In this document: one piece after another, positions 34,148 to 43,242 of the stretch
Layout: every line of letters begins with the position of its first letter
Position numbering within the stretch: the stretch's first letter is position 1
Source: Candidatus Saccharimonadota bacterium
GTDB lineage: Bacteria > Patescibacteriota > Saccharimonadia > Saccharimonadales > Saccharimonadaceae
Direction of reading: 5' to 3'
Assembly (NCBI GenBank): GCA_905373835.1
Contig: CAJPUN010000006.1
Span: 4,728 to 68,727 of the forward strand
DNA: 64,000 bases
Notes under the pieces: model-generated
What the model saw: only the letters and a program-made list of their open reading frames with translations
The model's database searches: none
What the model was told of the DNA's origin: nothing
Position numbers and translations under genes: made by a program

Positions 34148-35233
34148 ATGCAACCACTCAAAAAGCGCGCCGCACAGCTTCTCGCCGATATCCTCGATGC
34201 GATCCATCGTTTGCAGATTACTGACAAAGCCACTCAGCTTACTCAGCTTGAGACGCAGCTGGCCGACTCACAAATTTGGGCTAATCCAGCCCACGCTCAG
34301 CAAGTATCACGCCAGGCAGCAGCACTGCGAGGGCAGATAGAGCCATGGCAGGTGCTGCAGGCTCAGGCGAGCGACATTGTGGAGCTAATGGATCTGGGCG
34401 ATGACTCAATGATACCAGAGTTTGAGCAGCAGCTTGCCGCCCTTGAGCACGACTACCAGGCACGTCACCGTGACCTCCTCTACAGTGGTGAACATGACGA
34501 TCAACCGGCTATTATTAAGATTAGCGCTGGAGCTGGTGGTACCGATGCGCAGGATTGGGCAGCAATGCTCGAGCGGATGTACCTACGCTTTGCCGAGCAG
34601 CACAGCCTCCAAGCGGAGCTCCTCGAGCGCTCGACGGGCGAGGAAGCTGGCATCAAGAGTGCGACATACAGCCTCCACGGCGCGTATGCCTATGGCCAGC
34701 TGCGCAGCGAGCATGGCGTGCACCGCCTGGTGCGGCTCAGCCCGTTTAATGCCGACCATTTGCGCCAGACAAGCTTTGCTTTGGTGGAGGTAATGCCCGA
34801 GATTGCTGAGCCCGAGCAGGTACAGCTTGAGGACAAAGACCTCCGGATCGACGTCTACCGCAGTGGTGGCAAGGGTGGGCAGGGCGTTAATACGACCGAC
34901 TCGGCAGTACGCGTTACCCATTTGCCGACTGGTATCGTCGTTGCGATTCAAAACGAGCGCAGCCAAATTCAAAACCGTGAGACCGCGCTCACTATCCTGC
35001 GCTCACGCCTTGCTCAGCTCCAGCACGAGCAGCAGGCCGCCAGCCTGGCCGACCTCCGCACCGGTGAGTCCGCTAGTTGGGGTGCGCAGATCCGCAACTA
35101 TGTACTCCACCCCTATACCCTCGTTAAAGATACCCGCACCAAACACGAAGCCCACGACGCCCAAGCTGTCCTCGACGGCGCCATCGACGGCTTTATCGAG
35201 GCGTATCTGGCGATGGGGGTGGGGGAGAAGTAA
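34148..35233 (+). CDS. prfB: Peptide chain release factor 2
   Basis: Recognises UGA and UAA stop codons and triggers peptide release. The product has the Ser-Pro-Phe codon-recognition tripeptide (LVRLSPFNADHLRQ, about residue 199) that distinguishes RF2 from RF1, and the universal GGQ motif (SGGKGGQGVNTTDSAVRVTH near residues 239-258). At 361 residues it is of normal length. It is read in one frame; the programmed +1 frameshift after about 25 codons found in many bacterial prfB genes is absent. An active UGA-reading factor confirms the standard code. In many bacteria prfB precedes ftsE-ftsX; here a 3.9-kb gene separates them. Confidence 0.96.
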   Translation: MQPLKKRAAQLLADILDAIHRLQITDKATQLTQLETQLADSQIWANPAHAQQVSRQAAALRGQIEPWQVLQAQASDIVELMDLGDDSMIPEFEQQLAALEHDYQARHRDLLYSGEHDDQPAIIKISAGAGGTDAQDWAAMLERMYLRFAEQHSLQAELLERSTGEEAGIKSATYSLHGAYAYGQLRSEHGVHRLVRLSPFNADHLRQTSFALVEVMPEIAEPEQVQLEDKDLRIDVYRSGGKGGQGVNTTDSAVRVTHLPTGIVVAIQNERSQIQNRETALTILRSRLAQLQHEQQAASLADLRTGESASWGAQIRNYVLHPYTLVKDTRTKHEAHDAQAVLDGAIDGFIEAYLAMGVGEK

Positions 35234-35349
35234 TAAATATACAGGCAAGAACAGTGCCTTGAGTGGTATACTAGACCATCTTATAATGTACGACAAAAAT
35301 AGATCAAAATAGCATCTATCTGTGGTAATAAGTGATACAATAAGGGCAT

Positions 35350-38300
35350 ATGAGAGAAACTGATTTTTCCATCAAGCAATTGGTGGCATATTGCCTTGAT
35401 TATGCAAATTTAACAGCATCACCAACGTTGATGCGGCCAATCAGCACACATCTGATCCCAAGGGAGCTAATCGATCTTGACCGCATTATTTTTAGCAATA
35501 CAAACGGATACTCTTTTGAGTTGCGTACGGCAATCAGTCAGAAGGAACAAAGTAGCCTAGAGGAAGGAGAGATTGAAGCGCTTCGGCAGGTCATTGCACG
35601 AGATGCACCGATTGCTGAGGCAATTGCTAAGATTAATAGAAAATTTCGTGTCAATGGTTATACAAAGCAGGTCGTGCTCGAAACTGGCTTTGTTGATTTT
35701 CGAGCTAAGAAGATCAAGCGAGCATTTTTTGCAAATAATACAGAAGAGGAAGAAGGGGATGAGTTTGAAAAGTTCTCTCGTGCACTGATACGAATCCCTA
35801 TTCAGCTCTCAGTAAAGCCTGATCAATACAGCACCAGAGTCAACATTACGCTATTGGATGAAAGTGTTTCTATTCTTATTAACCAATTTCGAGATTGCAT
35901 TCCGCAGGAAGACTTCGATGAGCTATTCTCATATGTTGCTGAGCTGGAGGCAGAGGAAAGGCATTATTTACCGCTAAAAAAGCAGTTTATCGAGCAAGTC
36001 TGGAGTAGATTTTTTGCTATTCTTCATAGGATTGGTGCAGAAGCGCTGACTGAGATGCCAAACTATACAGAATGCCGTATTATGCTGGTGAGCAAGGCAA
36101 ACTACTTTTTGTCAGAGGACCTTGATGTAATGACAAAACTGGACGAACAATCCCTTATAGATACAGCGATAAGTAGCTTCGTATCTAGTGACCAGATGGA
36201 TATCGAAGAAGCAGTTGATGATAAAGGTGAAACGGAGATATTCTTTCCATTTTCGTATGATAAGTGGCAGTTGAAAACACTTGGTATTATTAAGAATAAA
36301 GCAGTTATTGTTGAAGGTCCTCCTGGTACTGGTAAGTCGCAAACAATTGCAAACTTGCTTGTGCATCTAGCAGCAACTGGCAATAAAGTCCTCTTCGCGA
36401 GTCAAAAAGACCAAGCAGTCCGTGGTGTAAAAGACAAGCTGAAGGAGCTCGCAATACCGTTTTTGTTTGGCTATATTCCAGACAGAGAATCGCGCCTTCA
36501 TTCAGAAAACGACGAGAGAGATAGTGCGGCAAATACACTGGTATCGCTCGATAGAGAGTTTGAAAAGAGAGCACTGTTGCCCGACCAAAAAGTCCCACTA
36601 ACCTTGATTAGTGGTTTTAAAGAAAAGTTTAATGATCGCACCGCAATAGAACGCAAAATATTTGCCATTACAAATGAAATGAATGCCTTAGCAAAATATA
36701 AGGATTTTGCTGATTGCTCGATGACAGAAGAGCAATACGATGAGCAGGTAGATTACATCAAAAAACTGATTACTGTCACACAACAAGCTAACCAGTTTGA
36801 GCAAGACCACCAGACATATGTTGACCAGAAAGACAGAGCATACCAAGACCTAGAAATTACACTAGATGCTGAAATCGAGACAATTGCAGCTATTATCAAA
36901 AAGTGTGAGGAAATTCTACCTGAGCGATCAGGTTTTATTAACAAAGCAATCATTAATATTAAGCTCACAGCAATGCTTAAGACTACTGCTAAGGATCTTG
37001 CGCAGGAGATATATCGAGATATTGAAGCAGTTTTGTTTGATGATAGTCTGACAAAAACGCAAAAACTAAAACAATTGCGTCTCCTGAAGGACTATTTTGT
37101 GTATAGCAACCTTGTTGCACAAAAAGACGATCTCATGTCGATGGGCAAAGACAGCTTCTTGAAGAATCGAGGCATCCTTGCTGTACTTAACAAACTTATC
37201 AAGGCGGAGGGTAAAGAGCAGGTATTTGATCGTATTGCATCTTATCGCCAGCTACAGCAAGAACTTGATGGCTTGCGGCGTTCGATTGACTCTAATGCAC
37301 AGCATGGGTATGGGACAGTCAATGATATACGCAAAGCGATCTGTGACTTGCGAAAGTTTTATCGAGAAGACACAATTGGTTTTGTACGCAATAGAGTGCT
37401 TGCTAATCTGGATGAGCTGAAGCAATCAAAAGAAACTCGGTCTAAACTAAGGCAAATAGCACGCTCTTTGACAAAAAGCAAAAAAGCATACCGGACATTC
37501 GATAAACTCAAGCATGATCAACACAATTTTGATGTGATGTCGGATGTATTACCAATTTGGATGATGTCACTCGACGATGTGAGCCGGATTATTCCTCTGC
37601 AGGCTGGAGCTTTTGATTATGTTGTTATCGATGAAGCCTCACAGTGTAATCTCGCATACGCACTCCCAGCAATGTTCCGTGCGAAGCATGTTATATTCTT
37701 TGGTGATAGTCTCCAGATGCGCGATACAAATACGCTCTTTAAGTCGAATGAACAACTCACTGCAATTGCCAAGAAGCATGCGGTTCCTGAGCAATTTCAG
37801 ATAAAAGCAGAAGAAGATACAATCAAGTCGATTATGGATATTGCAGGGCTCGCAGGGTTTAAGACGGCAGTACTGAAGAATCACTATCGATCACCCAAAG
37901 AGCTTATTGGGTTTTCGAATCAGAATTTTTATGAAAAAGTTGGTCGCGCACTAGATGTCGTCAATGATAACATTTTAACCTACCAAGATACAAACCGCGT
38001 CTTGCTTAATCATGTGATAGATGTTGATTCACGGCTGGAGGACTCGGCAAAGACAAACCACTCAGAGGCAAGATATATTCGTCGGCTTATCCAAGATATC
38101 CACAAGGATAAGCGATTAAAAAACAAATCGATAGCGGTCCTCACCTTTTTTAATGAACAGGCAGAGCTACTAGCTCGAGAGATTGATGATGATTCGATAA
38201 AAATATCAACGATTGAAGGCATCCAAGGAGATGAGCGAGATATCATCATTTATTCGCTTGTTATTACCGATCCAGCCAGTGGCAAGAGGCGCTACCAAGC

Positions 38301-39255
38301 GCTCACTGGCGAAGGTGGTGAAATCAAGAAGAGCGCAAACGAAGGGCGAGTGAATGTGGCGTTTAGTCGTGCGCGACAACAAGTCCACTGCGTGACATGT
38401 ATACCACCAATAAGCTGGCCGGATGGTGTATGGATCAAGAAGTATCTCGCATATGTAGATGCGCATGGTTTTGTAAGACGCCACGAAAAGAGCGAGCTAC
38501 AATTTGATTCAAAGTTTGAAGAAGATGTGTATGACTATCTTATGAATAAACTATCGCCAGAAGACTATCTTATCCAAACACAAGTCGAAAGCTGCGGGTT
38601 TAAAATTGATCAAGTAATTACCAACACAAAAAATGGCAAGAAGCTGGCTATTGAGTGTGATGGGCCAACTCATTTTGAGAATGGAGATGGTCAAGTATAC
38701 GTCCAGAGTGACTGGGAGAGGCAAAGTGTACTTGAGACGGCTGGTTGGAGTTTTTATAGGATATCATTTTTTGATTGGTATAACATGAGATATAATGCAC
38801 GTCAAGATCTTGTACAATATATTGCTGACTACTTTGTAGGTGATATTGATCACCAAGATATGCCAATCATTCATGATCTACAACAAAAATGCACCCTCCC
38901 AGCAGATAAAAGACAAGATGTCTACAAAACACGCATAAAACAATCGCATCAATACACTAACGCGGAAGAGGTGCAACAAGAAACAGTTAGCTCTAATACA
39001 CCTGATGCACGTAACAAGCACACCTTCACTGTTGGAGACAGGGAAGTAGACCAGAATCGATTCGATTGGTATCTATCTTCTCGTATTGGGCAGACGATCA
39101 AGATTCGATACCAATCAACACGCTCGGGGAGTGCTCGCTCATTTCGAGAGCTAAGGCTGTACAAATACGACGCAACATATCTATATGCTGCAAAGCAAGG
39201 GGTAGATCGCCCGTATCGATATCGCCGAGATAGGGTTGTTGAGTTCCGAAAATAA
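35350..39255 (+). CDS. SF1 helicase fused to PD-(D/E)XK-type nuclease and WYL-like domain, probable defence protein
   Basis: A 1301-residue multidomain protein. The helicase is of the Upf1-like SF1 group (COG1112-like). Motif I is EGPPGTGKSQT (residues 322-332), motif II DEASQ (761-765), motif V IEGIQGDER (955-963) and motif VI VAFSRAR (1003-1009). About 430 coiled-coil-like residues lie between motifs I and II. A nuclease-like domain follows (about 1055-1160), with Asp1087 and the IECDG block (Glu1102, Asp1104) and SDWERQSVLETAGWSFYRI, the Vsr/DUF559/MTES_1575 pattern. The last 55 residues (from IGQTIKIRYQ, residues 1247-1256) resemble a WYL domain. The gene is AT-richer and uses different codons from its neighbours. 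TACAAT (35336-35341) lies 8 bases upstream. An anti-phage role is inferred. Confidence 0.8.
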   Translation: MRETDFSIKQLVAYCLDYANLTASPTLMRPISTHLIPRELIDLDRIIFSNTNGYSFELRTAISQKEQSSLEEGEIEALRQVIARDAPIAEAIAKINRKFRVNGYTKQVVLETGFVDFRAKKIKRAFFANNTEEEEGDEFEKFSRALIRIPIQLSVKPDQYSTRVNITLLDESVSILINQFRDCIPQEDFDELFSYVAELEAEERHYLPLKKQFIEQVWSRFFAILHRIGAEALTEMPNYTECRIMLVSKANYFLSEDLDVMTKLDEQSLIDTAISSFVSSDQMDIEEAVDDKGETEIFFPFSYDKWQLKTLGIIKNKAVIVEGPPGTGKSQTIANLLVHLAATGNKVLFASQKDQAVRGVKDKLKELAIPFLFGYIPDRESRLHSENDERDSAANTLVSLDREFEKRALLPDQKVPLTLISGFKEKFNDRTAIERKIFAITNEMNALAKYKDFADCSMTEEQYDEQVDYIKKLITVTQQANQFEQDHQTYVDQKDRAYQDLEITLDAEIETIAAIIKKCEEILPERSGFINKAIINIKLTAMLKTTAKDLAQEIYRDIEAVLFDDSLTKTQKLKQLRLLKDYFVYSNLVAQKDDLMSMGKDSFLKNRGILAVLNKLIKAEGKEQVFDRIASYRQLQQELDGLRRSIDSNAQHGYGTVNDIRKAICDLRKFYREDTIGFVRNRVLANLDELKQSKETRSKLRQIARSLTKSKKAYRTFDKLKHDQHNFDVMSDVLPIWMMSLDDVSRIIPLQAGAFDYVVIDEASQCNLAYALPAMFRAKHVIFFGDSLQMRDTNTLFKSNEQLTAIAKKHAVPEQFQIKAEEDTIKSIMDIAGLAGFKTAVLKNHYRSPKELIGFSNQNFYEKVGRALDVVNDNILTYQDTNRVLLNHVIDVDSRLEDSAKTNHSEARYIRRLIQDIHKDKRLKNKSIAVLTFFNEQAELLAREIDDDSIKISTIEGIQGDERDIIIYSLVITDPASGKRRYQALTGEGGEIKKSANEGRVNVAFSRARQQVHCVTCIPPISWPDGVWIKKYLAYVDAHGFVRRHEKSELQFDSKFEEDVYDYLMNKLSPEDYLIQTQVESCGFKIDQVITNTKNGKKLAIECDGPTHFENGDGQVYVQSDWERQSVLETAGWSFYRISFFDWYNMRYNARQDLVQYIADYFVGDIDHQDMPIIHDLQQKCTLPADKRQDVYKTRIKQSHQYTNAEEVQQETVSSNTPDARNKHTFTVGDREVDQNRFDWYLSSRIGQTIKIRYQSTRSGSARSFRELRLYKYDATYLYAAKQGVDRPYRYRRDRVVEFRK

Positions 39256-39325
39256 GATGAGGGATGGTGCTTGGCTATATTTTGTTTGATCAACTACTCC
39301 TTTCTCGCTCCATCCCCCAGCCATA

Positions 39326-39334
39326 TGCTATACT
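39326..39334 (+). promoter_or_regulatory. Extended -10 of ftsE, six bases before the start codon
   Basis: TGC-TATACT (39329-39334), then GGTATA, then GTG 39341. It shows that ftsE-ftsX-CHAP has its own promoter after the inserted helicase gene. Confidence 0.6.
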
Positions 39335-39340
39335 GGTATA

Positions 39341-40024
39341 GTGATATTGTTAGACAGAGTAACCAAACGGTATGATAAGGATGCCAAGCCGGCGCTCGAT
39401 CGGGTGAGCTTGCACGTTGAGCCCAATGAGTTCGTCGTTATTATTGGCACGAGCGGGGCGGGCAAGAGCACGCTGCTCAAGCTCCTTACCCGCGAAGAGA
39501 AGCCCACAACGGGCAAGATTGTGGTCGGCGGTATCGACTACGACACCCTCAAGGATAAGCATATTCCACTACTGCGCCGCAAGATTGGTGTGGTGTTTCA
39601 GGATTTTAAGCTGTTGCCGCAGCGCACGGTGTTTGAAAACGTCGCCTTTGCGCTGGAGATTGCAGGCATGAGCAACCGCGAGATCAAGAACACAGTACCT
39701 AAGGTAATCGACCTCGTTGGCCTCCGGGGCAAAGAGAAGCAGTTTCCGCATCAGCTCAGTGGTGGTGAGCGCCAGCGCGTGGCGATTGCCCGTGCCGTTG
39801 TGCGCCAGCCCAAGATTCTTATCGCTGATGAGCCCACTGGCAACCTCGACCCTAAGCATAGCTGGGATATCGTCCGTTTGCTTGAGAAGATTAATAAATA
39901 TGGCACCACCGTGCTCCTGACCACCCACAATGTCGAGATCGTTAACCGGCTCAAGCGCCGCGTCATCACCATTGAGCATGGTAAGATCACGCACGACCAA
40001 GCCAGAGGGAGTTACCGCCAATGA
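39341..40024 (+). CDS. ftsE: Cell division ATP-binding protein FtsE
   Basis: ATPase that works with FtsX at the division site to switch on cell-wall hydrolases. The 227-residue product has Walker A GTSGAGKST (residues 36-44), the Q-loop in VVFQDFKLLP, the signature LSGGERQRVAIARAV, and Walker B ILIADEPTGNLD. Start codon is GTG at 39341 with the -10 box six bases before it and no ribosome binding site. It overlaps ftsX by four bases (ATGA), so the pair is translationally coupled. This is a canonical FtsE; the neighbouring CHAP hydrolase supports the cell-division role. Confidence 0.96.
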   Translation: MILLDRVTKRYDKDAKPALDRVSLHVEPNEFVVIIGTSGAGKSTLLKLLTREEKPTTGKIVVGGIDYDTLKDKHIPLLRRKIGVVFQDFKLLPQRTVFENVAFALEIAGMSNREIKNTVPKVIDLVGLRGKEKQFPHQLSGGERQRVAIARAVVRQPKILIADEPTGNLDPKHSWDIVRLLEKINKYGTTVLLTTHNVEIVNRLKRRVITIEHGKITHDQARGSYRQ

Positions 40025-41001
40025 GCCGCCGCAAAGATACCGCCCGTGCCTTGATGCAGCAAAAGCGCCGCCGTCGCCAGTGGCTGACGTTTGTCCGGAT
40101 GTGCCACTACGGCGTTAATAACTTTAGCCGCAACGCCTGGCTGACTGTTGCTGCAACGCTGGTGATGACAATTACACTGCTGATTGTCTTCACGACCTTC
40201 GTTGCGCAGCGTTCGCTGGCCGATACCGCTCAGGCTATCAACAAGGATATCGACCGCTCAATCTACCTCCGCCCTGATGTCTCAGAGGAGCGCGCTCAGC
40301 CGGTGCTGGTGAGTTTGCGCCGCCTCAGCAACGTTGAGTCAGTCCGCTTCATTAGCACCGAGGAAGCCAAGGAGCAATTTGCCAAGGCTAATAAGGACGA
40401 TGAGGCTAAACTGCACGCCCTTAAGGAGGCAACGAACCTACTACCCGCGACGATCCGTATCACGCTGCACGACAACAATGACACATCGCAGCTGATAGAC
40501 TTCGTCAATACCAATTCTGCACTCAAACCACTGATTAGCGCCACCCAAACGCCGACCTTTATGAGCCAGCGGCGCAACGGTACGACGCGCATCGCAGAGT
40601 GGACGCATATGTCGCAAAAGGCTGGAGTAGCGGCTAGCGTCCTCTTTATCGCTATCTCGTTCTTGATCATTTTCAATACCATCCGTATGGCGATCTTCAA
40701 CCGGCGCGATGAGATCGAGATGATGAAGTTGATTGGCGCCGACCGGGGCTTTATTCGCGGGCCATTCCTCGTGGAGGCAGTGGTGTATGGGGTGATCGCC
40801 GCGGTGATCGCAACTACTCTGGGCATTATTACGCTCTTCCTCTCGGGCAATTCGCTCAAGAAGTGGGGGGTTGCTCTCCAGCCCACCATTGATATGGCAG
40901 CATCCTACTGGTGGCTTATTGCCCTGGTGATGATGGCACTAGGCGCATGCATTGGCGTCATCTCATCGCTGGTGGCCACCCGCCGTTACCTAAAGATTTA
41001 G
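40021..41001 (+). CDS. ftsX: Cell division protein FtsX
   Basis: Membrane partner of FtsE. The 326-residue product has one membrane helix after a basic N-terminus (about residues 39-62), an extracytoplasmic domain of about 130 residues that in relatives binds the hydrolase activator, and three C-terminal helices. The segment NRRDEIEMMKLIGADRGFIR is the FtsX pattern, and the last helix ends in a short RRYLKI tail. It starts within the ftsE stop (ATGA). The CHAP-domain gene begins about 20 bases after the stop, the same order as FtsEX-PcsB type systems. Confidence 0.95.
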   Translation: MSRRKDTARALMQQKRRRRQWLTFVRMCHYGVNNFSRNAWLTVAATLVMTITLLIVFTTFVAQRSLADTAQAINKDIDRSIYLRPDVSEERAQPVLVSLRRLSNVESVRFISTEEAKEQFAKANKDDEAKLHALKEATNLLPATIRITLHDNNDTSQLIDFVNTNSALKPLISATQTPTFMSQRRNGTTRIAEWTHMSQKAGVAASVLFIAISFLIIFNTIRMAIFNRRDEIEMMKLIGADRGFIRGPFLVEAVVYGVIAAVIATTLGIITLFLSGNSLKKWGVALQPTIDMAASYWWLIALVMMALGACIGVISSLVATRRYLKI

Positions 41002-41021
41002 CATTGATACAAAGGAGGCCC

Positions 41022-42314
41022 GTGTTGACAAAGCACACACCGCTTGTTACCATAAGAAATATGAAACAATCCACCACATCTGTTTCGCGTGCCCACACTG
41101 CTGTGGCCGCACCTAAGAAAACCAAGGGGCTTGCCACCAAGTCGGTCATCGTGGCGGCTGCCGTGATCATGGCGCTGAGTACGCCAGTTAGCACCTACCT
41201 CGGGGTGACCACCGGGACTGCCTCGGCTGTGTCGCAGGAGGAATACCAGCGGCAGATCGATGCGCTCAATAAGGAGATTGGGCAGTATCAGTCGCAGGCC
41301 AAGGAGCTGAACGAGAAGGCAAAGAGCCTGCAAAATGAGCTCGAAGTCTTGTCGAAGCAGAAAGCGATGATCCAAGCGCAGATCGATATCAGCCAGAAGA
41401 AGCACGACCAACTGCAGGAGAAGATTGCTCAGACTAAGCGCGACATCAAGGCCAACCAAGATGCCTTGGGTGACACGCTGGCCGATATGTACGTCGACCG
41501 CACCATCAGCCCGCTGGAGATGCTGGCGAGTAGCCGGAGCCTTGGCGACTATGTGGTGGAGCAAGATCGCCGCGATAGCATCCAGACCACGTTGAGCGAG
41601 ACGATCACGCGGGTCAATAAGCTCAAGAAGCAGCTAGAGGAGCAAAAGAAGGAAGTTGAGCGTGTCTTGGCAGACCAAAAGAACGCCCGCGAAGCCCTCG
41701 CTGCCAAAGAGCGCGAGCAGGCCGACCTCCTTGCTCGCACGCAAAATGAAGAAGCAAACTACCAAAAACTCACCGCCGACCGCGAGAGCGAGAAAGCCCG
41801 TGTCCAAAAGGCGCAGCAGGATGCCATCCAAGCGGCCATTCGCAACGCTGGTGGTGGTGGCTCACTCGGTATTACCTCTGGTGATGGCTCGATGGGTGGC
41901 TACCCATGGGCTGGTGGCTGTACCGTTGATGCCAATGCGTTGTCGCACGGTGGCGCATCTGGTGGCGGCGAAGATCCACTGGGCTATGGCTGCCGCCAGT
42001 GTGTAAGCTACACTGCCTGGAAGACTTACCAAAAGACTGGCTACGCACCACGCTACTGGGGCAATGCCAATATGTGGCCGGCTGCTGCTCGCAACGCTGG
42101 CTTCTCGACTGGCCGTACTCCACGGGCCAATGCCCTTGGCGTCATCTCGGCAGGGCAGTACGGGCATATCGTCTATATCGAAGGCTATGACGCTGGCAGC
42201 AACACTGTCCGCATTAGTCAGTTCAATTACTTCAATGCCGGCGGCCCTGGCTGGGGTCATTATAGCGAAATGACGGTGCCTGCTAGTACGTACGATACGT
42301 ATATTTATTTATAA
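41022..42314 (+). CDS. Secreted coiled-coil peptidoglycan hydrolase with CHAP domain (PcsB/CwlO-like)
   Basis: Likely hydrolase activated by FtsEX during daughter-cell separation. The protein has a signal peptide (basic start, hydrophobic at about residues 39-60), then a long coiled coil (about residues 75-270) rich in Gln, Lys and Glu, as in PcsB. A Gly-rich hinge and a C-terminal CHAP domain follow. The catalytic Cys is in CRQCVSYTAWK and the His in GQYGHIVYIEGY. AAAGGAGG (41011-41018) sits 3 bases before GTG 41022 and 6 before TTG 41025, so the exact start is one of these. ATG 41061 would be a third option. A strong terminator follows, closing the ftsE-ftsX-CHAP operon. Confidence 0.9.
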   Translation: MLTKHTPLVTIRNMKQSTTSVSRAHTAVAAPKKTKGLATKSVIVAAAVIMALSTPVSTYLGVTTGTASAVSQEEYQRQIDALNKEIGQYQSQAKELNEKAKSLQNELEVLSKQKAMIQAQIDISQKKHDQLQEKIAQTKRDIKANQDALGDTLADMYVDRTISPLEMLASSRSLGDYVVEQDRRDSIQTTLSETITRVNKLKKQLEEQKKEVERVLADQKNAREALAAKEREQADLLARTQNEEANYQKLTADRESEKARVQKAQQDAIQAAIRNAGGGGSLGITSGDGSMGGYPWAGGCTVDANALSHGGASGGGEDPLGYGCRQCVSYTAWKTYQKTGYAPRYWGNANMWPAAARNAGFSTGRTPRANALGVISAGQYGHIVYIEGYDAGSNTVRISQFNYFNAGGPGWGHYSEMTVPASTYDTYIYL

Positions 42315-42332
42315 GAAAGAATACATAGCGCA

Positions 42333-42364
42333 AACGACCACCCAGGTAGCGGTGGTCGTTTTTT
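42333..42364 (+). terminator. Intrinsic terminator of the ftsEX operon
   Basis: Perfect 10-bp stem AACGACCACC / GGTGGTCGTT with an 8-base loop, followed by six T in a row (including the arm end). Confidence 0.93.
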
Positions 42365-42385
42365 GATGGGTGGAACTCTCGAAGC

Positions 42386-43102
42386 CTATGCCACAGATAG
42401 GGTAGGCTGGTGTGGGGTGTCGGCTTGGGTAATGCCTATATCAGTGGTATTGTTCGTCTCGGGCGGACTAACTCGGTACCCATACTGGTTGTACTCTGTA
42501 CCAATTGGATCATCGCTCCCGCAACCCCGGAGGGGCTTGATATCAGTGGGTAGCTGAGCGATGTAGCTGTTACTAAAGGCGGTGCGTGTATCGGCCTGGG
42601 CCATATGGGCCAGTAGGACAAAGAGCTCTTTGACATTGCTGATTGCTTCGCTTGTGCTGGGCGGCTTCTCACCACCGTAGGTAAAGCCGTGCTGCTCCTG
42701 TGCTAAGAGGTCTTGATCAAAACCGTGGCCGCAATCGCGGCAATCGAGACAGCGCTCGTAGAAATAATGCACCGAGTAGGTAATCTCGCTATGTGTGATG
42801 GTGATGGGTGGCTGGTCATCACGAGCGCTACCTTTCATCTTAGCAATGATGCGCGTGAGGCTATCGATGACGCTGTGGAGGGCTTGCTCGCGCTGGTGGC
42901 GTTCGTTGTCGATAATGCGCATCGCATCGAGCTTCTCGCTGCTATGGCGCGGGATAGTCGGCAATTCAGCAACAAGCGCAAGACGCCCAACTACCTGGCG
43001 AGCCTGAGGGGTAGGCTTAGTAAGCAGCTGTGAGCTACCTTCAACAGTGGATGATAATGGGCAAACAGGCGCTGCTTCTGCGCTGACAACGGCAAGAGAC
43101 AT
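42386..43102 (-). CDS. Hypothetical protein with a cysteine cluster
   Basis: A 238-residue soluble protein transcribed convergently to the ftsEX operon. The middle has YERCLDCRDCGHGF (about residues 115-128), with three Cys and a His that could bind a metal. The region before it is a charged helix (EKLDAMRIIDNERHQREQ), and the C-terminus is low in structure, rich in Pro, Thr and Asp. No signal peptide and no known domain are evident. The minus-strand start ATG lacks a clear ribosome binding site. It ends 22 bases from the ftsEX terminator, which may also serve this gene. Confidence 0.6.
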   Translation of the reverse strand: MSLAVVSAEAAPVCPLSSTVEGSSQLLTKPTPQARQVVGRLALVAELPTIPRHSSEKLDAMRIIDNERHQREQALHSVIDSLTRIIAKMKGSARDDQPPITITHSEITYSVHYFYERCLDCRDCGHGFDQDLLAQEQHGFTYGGEKPPSTSEAISNVKELFVLLAHMAQADTRTAFSNSYIAQLPTDIKPLRGCGSDDPIGTEYNQYGYRVSPPETNNTTDIGITQADTPHQPTLSVA

Positions 43103-43242
43103 CAGATAACCTCACTCGTTTTGATTAAAGAATGGTAATTGTCTATTATACGAGGATGAGGCAAAAATGCAATGGGCAAGAAGCCCTGGTGCGCGGCTTG
43201 TACTCTTTTGCCGCGCTGCCTGGCGTAGTATAATACCATAGT

